Assembly: GCA_002284615.2 (NCBI GenBank)
Contig: MU069901.1
Coordinates: forward strand, 219,808-234,271
Origin: Dunaliella salina
Lineage: Eukaryota > Chlorophyta > Chlorophyceae > Chlamydomonadales > Dunaliellaceae
DNA: 14,464 nt
Direction of reading: 5' to 3'
Shown: positions 1-14,464 of the stretch, in pieces
Layout: every line of letters starts with the position of its first letter
How positions within the stretch are numbered: the first letter of the stretch is position 1
Program-made: the position numbers and the translations under genes
The notes under the pieces: generated by a model
Database searches by the model: none
Told to the model about the DNA's origin: nothing
Seen by the model: the letters and a program-made list of their open reading frames with translations, nothing else

Positions 1-69
<69 letters not shown>
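1..69. repeat. (AC)n microsatellite, cut by window edge
   Basis: Uninterrupted AC dinucleotides run from the first base of the window, so the true length is unknown. The next bases (atgtttgtgtgtcc) lead into the 117-bp repeat region. Confidence 0.97.
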
Positions 70-72
<3 letters not shown>

Positions 73-95
73 TTGTGTGTCCATTGCCCTGCCTT

Positions 96-610
96 TGCTG
101 AGCATGTATACCATGGTGCTGCTGGACGGAGCCCCTCACCATAAACACGTGCCACACAGTCCTTTTTGGTCACATTACACACTTGTTTGTATGCCTACTG
201 GGTTTTCTTGCTTCTGCTGGGCATGCAGACCATGGCGCTGCTGTACTTGCAGGCCTTCATCCATTAACAAGGGCCACACGCACACCTCCAGATTCACACC
301 ACACATTTGTTGTATGCCCCTTGCCATGCCTGTGCTGGCGTGCAGACCATGGCGCTGCTGTGTGTGCAGGCCTTCATCCATTCACAAGGGCCACACGTGC
401 ACCTCCAAATTCACACCACACATTTGTTGTATGCCCCCGGCCATGCCTGTGCTGGCATGCAGATCATGGCGCTGCTGTATGTGCAGGCCTTCATCCATCA
501 ACAAGGGCCACACGTGCACCTCCCAAGATTCACACCACACATTTGTTGCATGCCTCTTGCCATGCCTGTGCTGGCATGCAGACCATGGCGCTGCTGGACG
601 AGCGCCTCAC
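96..610 (+). repeat. 117-bp tandem array copying a splice acceptor and exon start
   Basis: The motif gcatgcagaccatggcgctg recurs with its first base at 221, 338, 455 and 574 (periods 117, 117, 119). An older copy lies near 101-150 and reads on into a ggacggagcccctcaccat stretch that resembles the true exon best. Each unit is an acceptor-like ...tgcag followed by codons for T-M-A-L-L, then about 80 bp ending in a pyrimidine-rich cacaccacacatttgttg block. Only the last copy, at 574, continues into the open glutamine-rich coding sequence; in the others the sequence after ATGGCGCTGCTG has drifted. The two periods of 117 are multiples of three, and the reading frame stays open from about 183 through the array, so read-through translation cannot be excluded. 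Confidence 0.85.
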
Positions 611-941
611 CATAAATGAGGACCGCACGCGACGGATTGATGACAAGCTGGATCGTCAGCAACAGCAGCAGCAGCAGCAACAGCCACTGAGTGTCATGCA
701 CGCCAGGCCAGGGGCACCTCCACCACTGAGTGTCCGGCACAATGAATTTGGGGCACCGCCGCCACTGAATGTCACGCACACCGGGTCAGGGGCACCTTCA
801 TCAGCGAGTGTCACGCACACTGGGTTAGGGGCACCACTGCCACTGAGTGTCCCCCACACTGGGTTAGGGGCACCACCCACACCCATGCACGCATGGGCAG
901 CACCAACAGCACCAATCCTTGGAAATGATTTACCATCGACA

Positions 942-974
<33 letters not shown>

Positions 975-1129
975 CCCTTCTCCATGCCCTCTACCTTTCC
1001 GTTCCAGCAGCCCCCACAGCAGCAGCTGCAGCAGCCGCCGCCCTCCGCATCCCCTGCCTTCCCCTACCATCAGCAGCCACAGCAGAACATGCACTCCATG
1101 CCTGCAGCAGCACAGCCACCATTTCCAGC

Positions 1130-1160
<31 letters not shown>

Positions 1161-1298
1161 CTGTCGCGCTACCACATCCCAGCTCATGACCTGGGTGCTG
1201 CTGCTGCTGCAGCTGGTGATCAGACTAAGGCTTGGCAGCAGCGGCAACAGCAGCACCACCAACAGGCGGACACTGCGTCCCTCGCCGATCAGCACTGA
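582..1298 (+). CDS. Glutamine-rich protein, exon or partial gene
   Basis: I do not recognise this protein. The frame is best read from a splice acceptor (tgcag at 577-581) with the exon opening at 582. The same frame is open upstream to about 183 through the 117-bp array, and an in-frame ATG lies at 585. It starts with a short charged, probably helical stretch (ALLDERLTINEDRTRRIDDK) and then a polyQ run coded by CAG with some CAA. About five copies of a roughly 16-residue proline/glycine repeat follow, of the type PLSVxHTGLGAPP. After that come further polyQ tracts alternating with proline-rich segments, an alanine run (DLGAAAAAAG) and a tail AWQQRQQQHHQQADTAS before a TGA at 1296-1298. Low-complexity Q/P/A-rich chains of this kind are common in transcriptional regulators and RNA-binding proteins, but no domain is visible. 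The stop falls inside a 124-bp tandem repeat, so the true 3' end may lie beyond a splice. Confidence 0.5.
657..685 (+). repeat. CAG/CAA tract (polyQ)
   Basis: Coding trinucleotide tract of CAG with two CAA interruptions, encoding nine consecutive glutamines. It is the first of four such tracts in the region. Confidence 0.9.
942..975 (+). repeat. CAG tract (polyQ)
   Basis: Eleven glutamine codons, all CAG except one CAA near the end, in the frame of the glutamine-rich protein. Confidence 0.9.
1131..1157 (+). repeat. CAG tract (polyQ)
   Basis: Pure (CAG)9, in the frame of the glutamine-rich protein and directly before the ELSRYHIPAHDLG segment. Confidence 0.9.
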
Positions 1299-1740
1299 CC
1301 CTGATCTGGGTGCTGCTGCTGCTGCTCCTGCTGTTGCCGGTGAGCAGGCTCAGGCATGGCAGCAGCTGCAACAGCAGCACCACCAAGAGGCGGACACTGC
1401 GTCCCTTGCCGATCAGCACTGACCCTGATCTGGGTGCTGCTGCTGCTGCTCCTGCTGTTGCTGGTGAGCAGGCTCAGGCATGGCAGCAGCTGCAACAGCA
1501 CCAGCAGCACCACCACCACCACTCCCAAGAGGCGGACAAGGCATCCCGGCTGATCAGCGCTGACGCAGCGTTGCAGCAGCAGCAGCACCAGCAGCACCAC
1601 CACCACCACTCCCAAGAAGCGGAACAAGGCATCCCGGCTGATCAGCGCTGACGCGGCGTTGCAGCAGCAGCAGCAGCAGCAGCAACAGCAACTGCAGCAC
1701 CACTGGCAGGCAGGCACTAGTGCATCCCGGGCTATGATCA
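1187..1740 (+). repeat. 124-bp tandem repeats of the Q-rich exon end
   Basis: The block gatctgggtgctgctgctg ... gccgatcagcac is repeated. The gatcagcac ends are at 1287 and 1411, exactly 124 bp apart. Each unit, read in its own frame, gives D-L-G-A-A-A-A-A ... Q-A-W-Q-Q-L-Q-Q-Q-H-H-Q-E-A-D-T-A-S-L-A-D-Q. Since 124 is not a multiple of three, each added unit shifts the frame by one and brings in the TGA after ADQH. Two shorter derivatives (about 1500-1590 and 1590-1660) contain CACCACCACCACCAC histidine runs. A fourth CAG tract lies at 1662-1692. Confidence 0.85.
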
Positions 1741-1789
1741 GCGCTGGCACATGTGCTCCCACACTGATATGCTGCCCATGACACTGCAG

Positions 1790-2460
1790 CCTGCTCTGAC
1801 CAGTGCCGGTGCAGCTTTGCAACACTTGCAGCAACAGCAGCACCACCAACAGGCGGGCACTGAATCCCTTGCGGATCGGCACTGATGAGAATTGTTGAAC
1901 TTGGGTTGATTGGTTGGCATGCATTGTATTTTCAAGATGCCAGACACAGGTGACCTAGTGCTGATTTGCTGCCAATGACTTCGCGCCCCATGCTGCCCAG
2001 CGCTAGCATGGCTTTGAAGCAGCAACAGCAGCACCGCCGATAGGCGGGCACTGCACCCCTTGCGGATCAGCACTGAGAAGGATGTTTGAACTTGGGTTGA
2101 TTTGTTAGCATGCACTGTGTTTTCACGGCAAGATGCCAAGCAAAGGGAAAAGATGCCAGGCAAAGGTAAAAGGGCAAGATGCCAGGCAAAGGGAAGAGAT
2201 GCCAGGCAAAGGGGAAAGATGCCAGGCAAAGGTAAAAGGGCAAGATGCCAGGTAAAGGGAAGAGATGCCAGGCAAAGGGGAAAGATGCCAGGCATAGGTG
2301 ACCCAATTCTGGGGTGCTGCTAACGATTCCGCATCCCACACAGCCCAGCGATAGAGCGATATCATGGCTTTGAAGCAGCAGCAGCAACACCAACGACAGG
2401 CGGACACTCTTGCACCCCTGGCTGATCAGCTTGCCTGCCTTTGGTGCCCTGATGCTGACG
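1790..2460 (+). repeat. Long diverged repeats ending in Q-rich coding remnants
   Basis: Three units share a core of CAG/CAA codons, then caccaacaggcgggcactg, then ccttgcggatcagcactga. The cores end near 1885, 2075 and 2430. The first two are followed by a shared stretch, gaacttgggttgattggtt, and then by the gcatgcattgtattttca / gcatgcactgtgttttca pair. The last unit, opening with ATGGCTTTGAAGCAGCAG at about 2364, stays open into ADTLAPLADQLACLW and stops at 2494-2496. These look like decayed copies of the same 3' coding segment that forms the 124-bp repeats. The last could be a real terminal exon, but nothing proves it. Confidence 0.6.
2131..2298. repeat. Minisatellite, AGATGCCAGGCAAAGGGAA unit
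   Basis: Eight units of 20 or 26 bp begin agatgcca(g/a)gc. They are arranged in a higher-order 66-bp pattern (26+20+20) repeated about two and a half times. Both strands are open because 66 is a multiple of three, which explains the repetitive ORFs here. It sits inside the spacer of one of the long Q-rich repeats and is probably not coding. Confidence 0.9.
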
Positions 2461-2493
2461 TGTATCAGAGGTGGACCCTCGAACAGCCTGTGA

Positions 2494-2537
2494 GATGAAT
2501 ACCATAAAGACCCGTGATGAATACCATAAAGACCCAT
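2494..2537. repeat. 22-bp direct tandem duplication
   Basis: gatgaataccataaagaccc followed by gt, then the same 20 bases followed by at: two adjacent copies differing at one base. It lies at the end of the Q-rich repeat region and directly before the MITE relic. Confidence 0.9.
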
Positions 2538-2730
2538 GACCAGTTTGCACCCCCCCCCCTTTTTCTCTTCATTCCGTGTCAGTATGCACCCTGCTCGAAA
2601 GCTTTTTTTACACACTTTTATACACCTTTTCACACCATTACACAACCCCCTGAAAAACCCCATTATGCATTACGCACCCCTTGGAAAAAAGATTTATTTA
2701 TGTGTAATATCATTATCACATGGTAACGGG
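2530..2730. mobile_element. Relic of the TA-flanked MITE family seen at 11002-11195
   Basis: The stretch cattacgcaccccttgg followed by aaaaaagat at about 2668-2695 nearly matches the inner right end of the intact element at 11002-11195. The left part, ccatgaccagtttgcacccc, resembles that element's left inner end (ctgaccacgacgcacccc). The terminal inverted repeats are no longer clear, so this is an older diverged copy. The poly-C (2549-2559) and short A/T-rich runs inside it are decay products. Confidence 0.5.
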
Positions 2731-3370
2731 TCTGTACAGTATGTAATTGAAGATGCTGCTTTCTTAGTGGTGCTCAGGGCTGAACCGCACTTATGGAGGG
2801 GGAAGCATTTTTAGGTCGACCTTCCCCCACTGCAGGCTAAGTCTTGTCGTAGCCTTTGAATTGCAAAGAAAGGTCCCATACGTGTATCTTGTGCTTCTCA
2901 TGACTGTCATGAGAATTTGATATACTAAGCTGACCTTACCTTCCTTGGTCCTTTGGGACATACGTTAAAAGTGTTACCCTACCATGCTGACCTTGCATCC
3001 TGCACACTAAGTTGAACGAGAGTGAGGTCAAATTTGGTCTTTCGGGCACCCCTGCTGTATTGTTCACCAGAATGTCTTGTTCTTCACAAACCACTGGATA
3101 CAGCAGGTTCTTGATTACTTTGTACCTGGGTATTAATTTTTTTGACTTTGTAGCGCTTCGTATTAGCTCGTACCACCTCGTATTTTAGGCGCAGATGAGA
3201 TTCAGTGTGGACCCGTGCCAGGCCTCATGCTCTGCCAAGGCCACAGCAGCAAGCCAGGTCAGTTAATCAGGGGTTGGTCAACCATGGGGTGCAGCTGTCG
3301 TGTACGTGGCTCATGTTCAATCAAACGTGAATCCCTCATCACTGGCATGACCTTGATGGCATGGGCTTGC
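2731..3370. other. No gene recognised
   Basis: There is no convincing coding sequence. A 10-bp perfect inverted repeat with a one-base spacer (ttctcatgac t gtcatgagaa) lies at 2895-2915. A stretch tttgactttgtagcgcttcg ... ttttaggc at 3140-3190 has a weaker relative at 4168-4195 (tttgacttcgtaagatttcg ... ttttaggc), on the other side of the retrotransposon relic. The pair might mark repeat ends, but the similarity is short. Confidence 0.5.
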
Positions 3371-3380
3371 ATGGCTCCTG

Positions 3381-3470
3381 CAGGCTTGGCCAAAGCTGCA
3401 CCATCAGAAGGGGTTACAAGGGTTACAAGGAGTTGGCCTACAGCCCGAGAACCTGGCTGATCGGCTGCTG
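3381..3470 (+). pseudogene. Possible remnant of the Q-rich coding segment
   Basis: After an acceptor-like ggctcctgcag, an open plus-strand stretch reads A-W-P-K-L-H-H-Q-K-G-L-Q-G-L-Q-G-V-G-L-Q and ends L-A-D-R-L-L. The opening (AW..L..HHQ) and the LAD(Q/R) ending match the layout of the repeated Q-rich tail upstream (AWQQLQQQHHQ...LADQ). It may be an older copy or a diverged exon of the same gene. Past about 3470 the plus-strand frame runs antisense to the retrotransposon relic. Confidence 0.3.
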
Positions 3471-3491
3471 GTGAAACATTCTCAACCAGCA

Positions 3492-4160
3492 TCAAAAATT
3501 GAAACAATTCTGAAAGATTTTCAAAAATCTGCACGAGTCTTGATTCAGAAAAGCATTGATTTCAAGATCAGTCAAGCAGTGGAACCTCGCCGAAAAAGGA
3601 ATAAAGTCAGTGTTTGGGAGCTGGGCAAAAATGTGAAATGGTCTGAAGAGACCAATAAAGAAGTCCTTGTATTTCCTTTGGAGCTCACACACTGCAAAGT
3701 GCTTGCAATAGAAAAGAGTGTGTCTCCCGTCTTGCACATCAGCACAATCACACTTGTCGCAAATGTTTGAGCCACCCTGCCATTTACATGGCTCGACCTT
3801 TAAGCAGTGAGCCCGAAGTCTGAACCTGCTCACATTCCTCATGACTCCTTTGTCCAGATCCCTAAATAAGTAAGATGGAATACAAAAAGGAGTGTGTGCT
3901 GTTTGATTCAAAGGCAACCCACACCAATGATTGTTCACCGCCCGCGGATTTAGAGTATCCGCATCTCTCCAACATCTTTCCAACATCTCTCCACTACTTT
4001 CTTGTTCACCGCTCGCGGATTTAGAGTACCCGCACCGTCAGAAGCACAACTCTTGCTGCCCTCTTCTGCTACTTTGCCCCAGCTCCTACCACTTTCAAGA
4101 TTTTCAATTAATTTGCACTTCGTCTTCAAATCGTAACACTTGGTAATTAAGGCAAGGGAT
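3492..4160 (-). pseudogene. LINE-type retrotransposon relic, C-terminal end of reverse transcriptase ORF
   Basis: The minus-strand frame ending at TGA 3492-3494 contains the pattern seen after the reverse transcriptase domain of many non-LTR elements. It reads SRFRLRAHCLKVEPCKW, then C-x2-C (CDKC) and, after the DVQDGRHTLFYC segment, a histidine and a cysteine. That matches the family's R-F-R-L-x2-H-x-L-x-x-E ... C-x2-C ... V-x-D-x2-H-x-L-F-x-C zinc-binding-like end. About 60 residues follow before the stop. No catalytic YxDD or endonuclease segment is present, so this is a 5'-truncated fragment, as is usual for LINE insertions. A 71-bp tandem duplication (units starting at 3931 and 4002) shifts the frame. 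Upstream of it the continuing frame reads to about 4160 (ENLESGRSWGKVAEEGSK). Family membership rests on motif recall only. Confidence 0.6.
3931..4034. repeat. 71-bp tandem duplication inside the LINE relic
   Basis: ttgttcaccgcccgcggatt at 3931 recurs as ttgttcaccgctcgcggatt at 4002, and both run on through tagagta(t/c)ccgca. Between them are smaller repeats of ccaacatct. As 71 is not a multiple of three, the duplication alone breaks the relic's reading frame; the flanking frames join again if one copy is ignored. Confidence 0.85.
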
Positions 4161-4269
4161 TATTTCTTTGACTTCGTAAGATTTCGTTTTTAGGCCAAAT
4201 AATTAGTTAATTTACAAAGTAGTCGGGAACCTACTGTGTATTTTTCCCATTTATTTGCAAGAATTTTGC

Positions 4270-4902
4270 CAGAGGTGGGCGACGATCCCAAATCACTGAA
4301 AATGTTCTTCCCCACCAATAACACCCAAATCTGATCATGCCAACCATTATAATACCAATTAAAAATATGTCCACCAAAAATTGAAGAACATTGGGGGACC
4401 TCAGATCACCCCAAAATGGCCCACAGCTCCACCCTGGGACCATTTTTCACTCCCAAAATTTTCTATTTATAACACCTTTATACATTGCTGACATCCTGCA
4501 TATTCAAAAATAGGAATGGAGGTGGTCAAAAATTGACCTTTTTGGCACCCTCATGCTGGATTTTTTCTAAGGGAAATGGCTGAATTTTTGTATCTCACCA
4601 ACCACTGGGTCTTTTCACCCCATTTCTTTTGCAATGATATTCTTTCATTACAAGGACTTAAAATCGCTAAAAAAACAACCAATTTGGCGCAGTGGGTGGC
4701 CAGGAATGGAGATTTGGTGGTGAAAACTAGGGTTCACGCCGTGGCTAATTAGGCAGGTGTCCCCTCACTGGCAATTCTTATGCTGCAGTGCTAGAGCTAG
4801 TTACCATTTGATGCCAAGTTTGAAGATTGCTATCAAGGGGACCTATGTCCAATGAACATTTCAAAAGTACCCCTTTTTTAGGCCTTCTCCGCCCACCTCT
4901 GG
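4270..4902. mobile_element. hAT-like non-autonomous element, copy 1
   Basis: A 633-bp element bounded by inverted ends CAGAGGTGGGCG (4270-4281) and CGCCCACCTCTG (about 4890-4901). The flanks are near-identical 8-mers, AATTTTGC (4262-4269) and GATTTTGC (4903-4910), seven of eight matching. hAT transposons make 8-bp target duplications and often have CAGRGGTGGGC-like ends. The interior has no transposase and is A/T-rich with no useful ORF. It is collinear over most of its length with the element at 9626-10282, sharing for example tgacctttttggcaccc, tatctcaccaaccact and actagggttcacgccgtggc. A single-base difference in counting the right end is possible. Confidence 0.85.
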
Positions 4903-4910
4903 GATTTTGC

Positions 4911-5861
4911 TTCAATCGCTCCAAAATGACTCAATCTGGCAAAGCAGCGTTGGGATTGAAGGTCCAATTGGGAGTTTCCCAGATGAGACGTTAAGCATAC
5001 CGTACCTGATTATATCATCTCATAAAAATAATATGTTTTCAGGGGTGCAGGCCGACACCCCAATAATTACTAGTTTTGAGCCTGCAGGAATCTGTGTGAA
5101 AGAGAAATTTAATTACTTCTGAGGGTTATTTAGGGCATGAGATCTCTCAAACGCGATTCCCAAAATTTTTTCTGTTTGGGGGTGCAGAATGATCTACATT
5201 TGGTACGGTATTTCATTCCTTTTACTCAAGTATATCAACATTACTCAACTTCAGGTGTAAGAACGCGCAGACTCTCTATTGCTGTGTGGTGCAGGGCTTA
5301 TGCATTTGAAATAATGATGAGCATGACACATGGGAAATCATGTTGCACCTTGTGAGTGTTCACAGTGCTATTGATGTCCCTCTGCACTCACGCACGTCTT
5401 CCATAGTACACCAAAAAACAATTTTGGACTCAATCTGACAGAGTCTCAATCAAAATCCGCAGAAAAAGAAGAAATTCCGCAGCGACGTGCAACAGCATGC
5501 GACAAAACATAATGAGCCCAACAACAAGGAAGAAAGATGTTTGCGTCAAAATGAACGTGTAGTAGAGTACAGGTTTGTTTTCAAAAAGCAACACAGGGTA
5601 CTTCTTCAAAAACAATGACCACACTCGAACTCCGGAGTCACTTTTTTCGCGCGTTCCAGTGCAGCACAAAAAAGAGTTAGAAGTGTCCCAGATGGTATAA
5701 GAAAAGTCCCTGCAAAGTCCCTCATCGACCTTGAATTCCCGAAGCTCTAAAAAAGCAGAATTCTATGCTGGACATATCCAGCGTGCGTGAAGGAAAGACC
5801 CAACAATCAGTGCTGACTCTGACAGTGAGTCCCATCTAAGCACTCCAGCAACTTTGACACC
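4911..5861. other. Gene-poor stretch, including downstream region of the glyoxalase-like gene
   Basis: No recognisable gene. The part from about 5861 downward on the minus strand should be the 3' untranslated region of the glyoxalase-like gene; I see no clear TGTAA-type polyadenylation signal close to the stop. A 79-codon minus-strand ORF (5430-5669) with hydrophobic stretches is probably chance. A repeat shared with the last intron of the gene lies at 5763-5850 (separate entry). Confidence 0.5.
5763..5850. repeat. GGAAAGACCCAAC hairpin repeat, copy in the 3' flank
   Basis: One of three diverged copies; the others are about 6051-6130 and 6515-6580. Shared parts are a small hairpin, then gcgtg(c/a)(g/a)tgaaggaaagaccc, then aacaatcagtgctg-like sequence and a (a)gtccca block. 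The hairpin here is GCTGGA cata TCCAGC (5767-5782). It lies just past the stop codon on the transcribed strand. Confidence 0.8.
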
Positions 5862-13526
<7,665 letters not shown>

Positions 13527-14464
13527 CTGTGTAGTGCAGGAATGGAGTGTCAGGGTGAATCAGAGCTCCTCACAGAAATGCTACGCACATGATGCTACAT
13601 GCTATGCATGATGGCAAATTGTCTTCGCACATTCATGTCCCTCTTACACCCAGCTCGATGCTCCTTACACCAAACCCTGTAGCAGAGGATTCTTTGTGCA
13701 TGAATTGCCGCAAATGCTCACAATGCAAGCTGGCCCATTTTCACTGCTTGCTGACGCCATTTCCCTGCGCAGCTCAAGCACACCTTGCACTGGACGCAAC
13801 AGGAATTCCTCGCGAATGAATTGGAGGTTGCATGCCAAGCAAGCTGCCCCTGCTACGTTTGCTTCCCCAGAGCCCTTCCAACAGGCCTCGTTGTATAAGA
13901 AAGATACAGATCCGCTAAAATGCTTAGGGTAGGTGTTAGAAACCATGCAACATGGACTCAGCACCAGCAAATTGAAATGCCCTCAATGTGCATGGAATAT
14001 TGAATTGTCACCACACCAAAGCGTAGCAACACCCTTGATCCTCTTTCTCTGTGGTACGAAGCACATCACAATCCTGTAGAATATGTTGCAATCAGAAAAA
14101 TAAGACTATGGGCTTTTGATGGCAAGGCTGGGGTACTAGGCAGGCCACTCCTCCTGACCTACTTGTTTTCGATTCTCTTTCTACCCACTGCACAGCAAGC
14201 CACCCAAACGTGGCAGCCTCAGCCAAAATGCACTTTGGTGGGCCTGCAGCTCAAGTGTGGGGGTCACACTGGTTGGGTCAGGGCCACCAGGTATCAACTT
14301 GATGAGGGGATTCTCAAACCGATGATTGGCTCCACATGATTGGGGCTCCATAAAAAAAACTAAGCTGGCTCCGCATGCCTCAGCGCCTGCCATACTCAAA
14401 ATCTTCGGCAGCCCACAAGGAAATTGCCCATGCCCCCCCCCCTTCGCACACACACACATACACA
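13527..14464 (-). other. Upstream region, no exon recognised
   Basis: The exon before 13526 should end with one base of a split Gly codon. I could not find a convincing domain-1 segment here. The minus-strand frame 13665-13970 is open for about 100 codons (EEFLLRPVQGVLELRREMAS) but resembles no family I know. The region may be another long intron with the remaining exons beyond the window. The right edge holds a poly-C run (about 14432-14441) and a short CA-rich stretch. Confidence 0.4.

Noticed and set aside
656..1295. Minus-strand cysteine-rich and leucine-rich ORFs opposite the CAG tracts
   Set aside because: CAG repeats read antisense give poly-Cys, poly-Leu or poly-Ala. The plus-strand polyQ frame with ordered Pro/Gly repeats is the better gene model.
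1738..2663. Minus-strand hydrophobic repeat ORFs (LPGIFPLCLASLPFAWHL type)
   Set aside because: They come from the 20/26-bp minisatellite, which is open on both strands; there is no start context or other support.
3471..3770. Plus-strand 99-codon ORF
   Set aside because: It lies antisense to the LINE relic, whose minus-strand frame has recognisable motifs; the plus frame resembles nothing and lacks an ATG at its start.

Overview
The window looks like nuclear DNA of a eukaryote, most likely a green alga or another member of the plant lineage. The evidence is spliced genes with GT-AG introns, long AC/GT and CAG microsatellites, polyglutamine coding sequence, MITE-type transposons, a retrotransposon relic and a two-domain plant-type glyoxalase I-like gene. 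The organism is inferred; nothing in the window fixes the species.

Positions 1-2500 hold a plus-strand glutamine-rich gene. One long exon or open frame (about 582-1298) is followed by a decaying set of copies of its own 3' coding sequence. A 117-bp tandem array precedes it and repeats the exon's splice acceptor and first codons. Positions 2500-5860 hold no intact gene: a 22-bp duplication, an old MITE copy, a minus-strand LINE 3'-end relic (about 3492-4160) and a 633-bp hAT-like element (4270-4902).

Positions 5862-13526 on the minus strand hold the 3' four exons of a glyoxalase I-like (VOC superfamily) gene. In transcription order they are 13526-13423, 8754-8676, 7957-7824 and 6026-5862. All junctions are GT-AG, the phases agree (0, 1, 0), and together they give a 159-residue C-terminal part ending at a TGA. 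Upstream exons must lie between 13527 and the window end, or beyond it. The introns are 4668, 718 and 1797 bp. The longest carries a second hAT-like element (9626-10282, perfect 8-bp target duplication), a TA-flanked MITE (11002-11195), 83-90 bp and 38-bp tandem repeats, and one unassigned ORF.

The most striking feature is a shared pattern. Three of the four glyoxalase exons, and the glutamine-rich exon, are accompanied by tandem copies of their own edge (exon end, splice site and adjoining intron), with periods of about 117-136 bp. Several copies keep a usable splice site, the right phase and an open frame. They could be alternative exons or raw material for them, or they may be decaying by-products of local duplication. 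A further array (about 7020-7866) repeats the last part of exon 7824-7957 about fourteen times.
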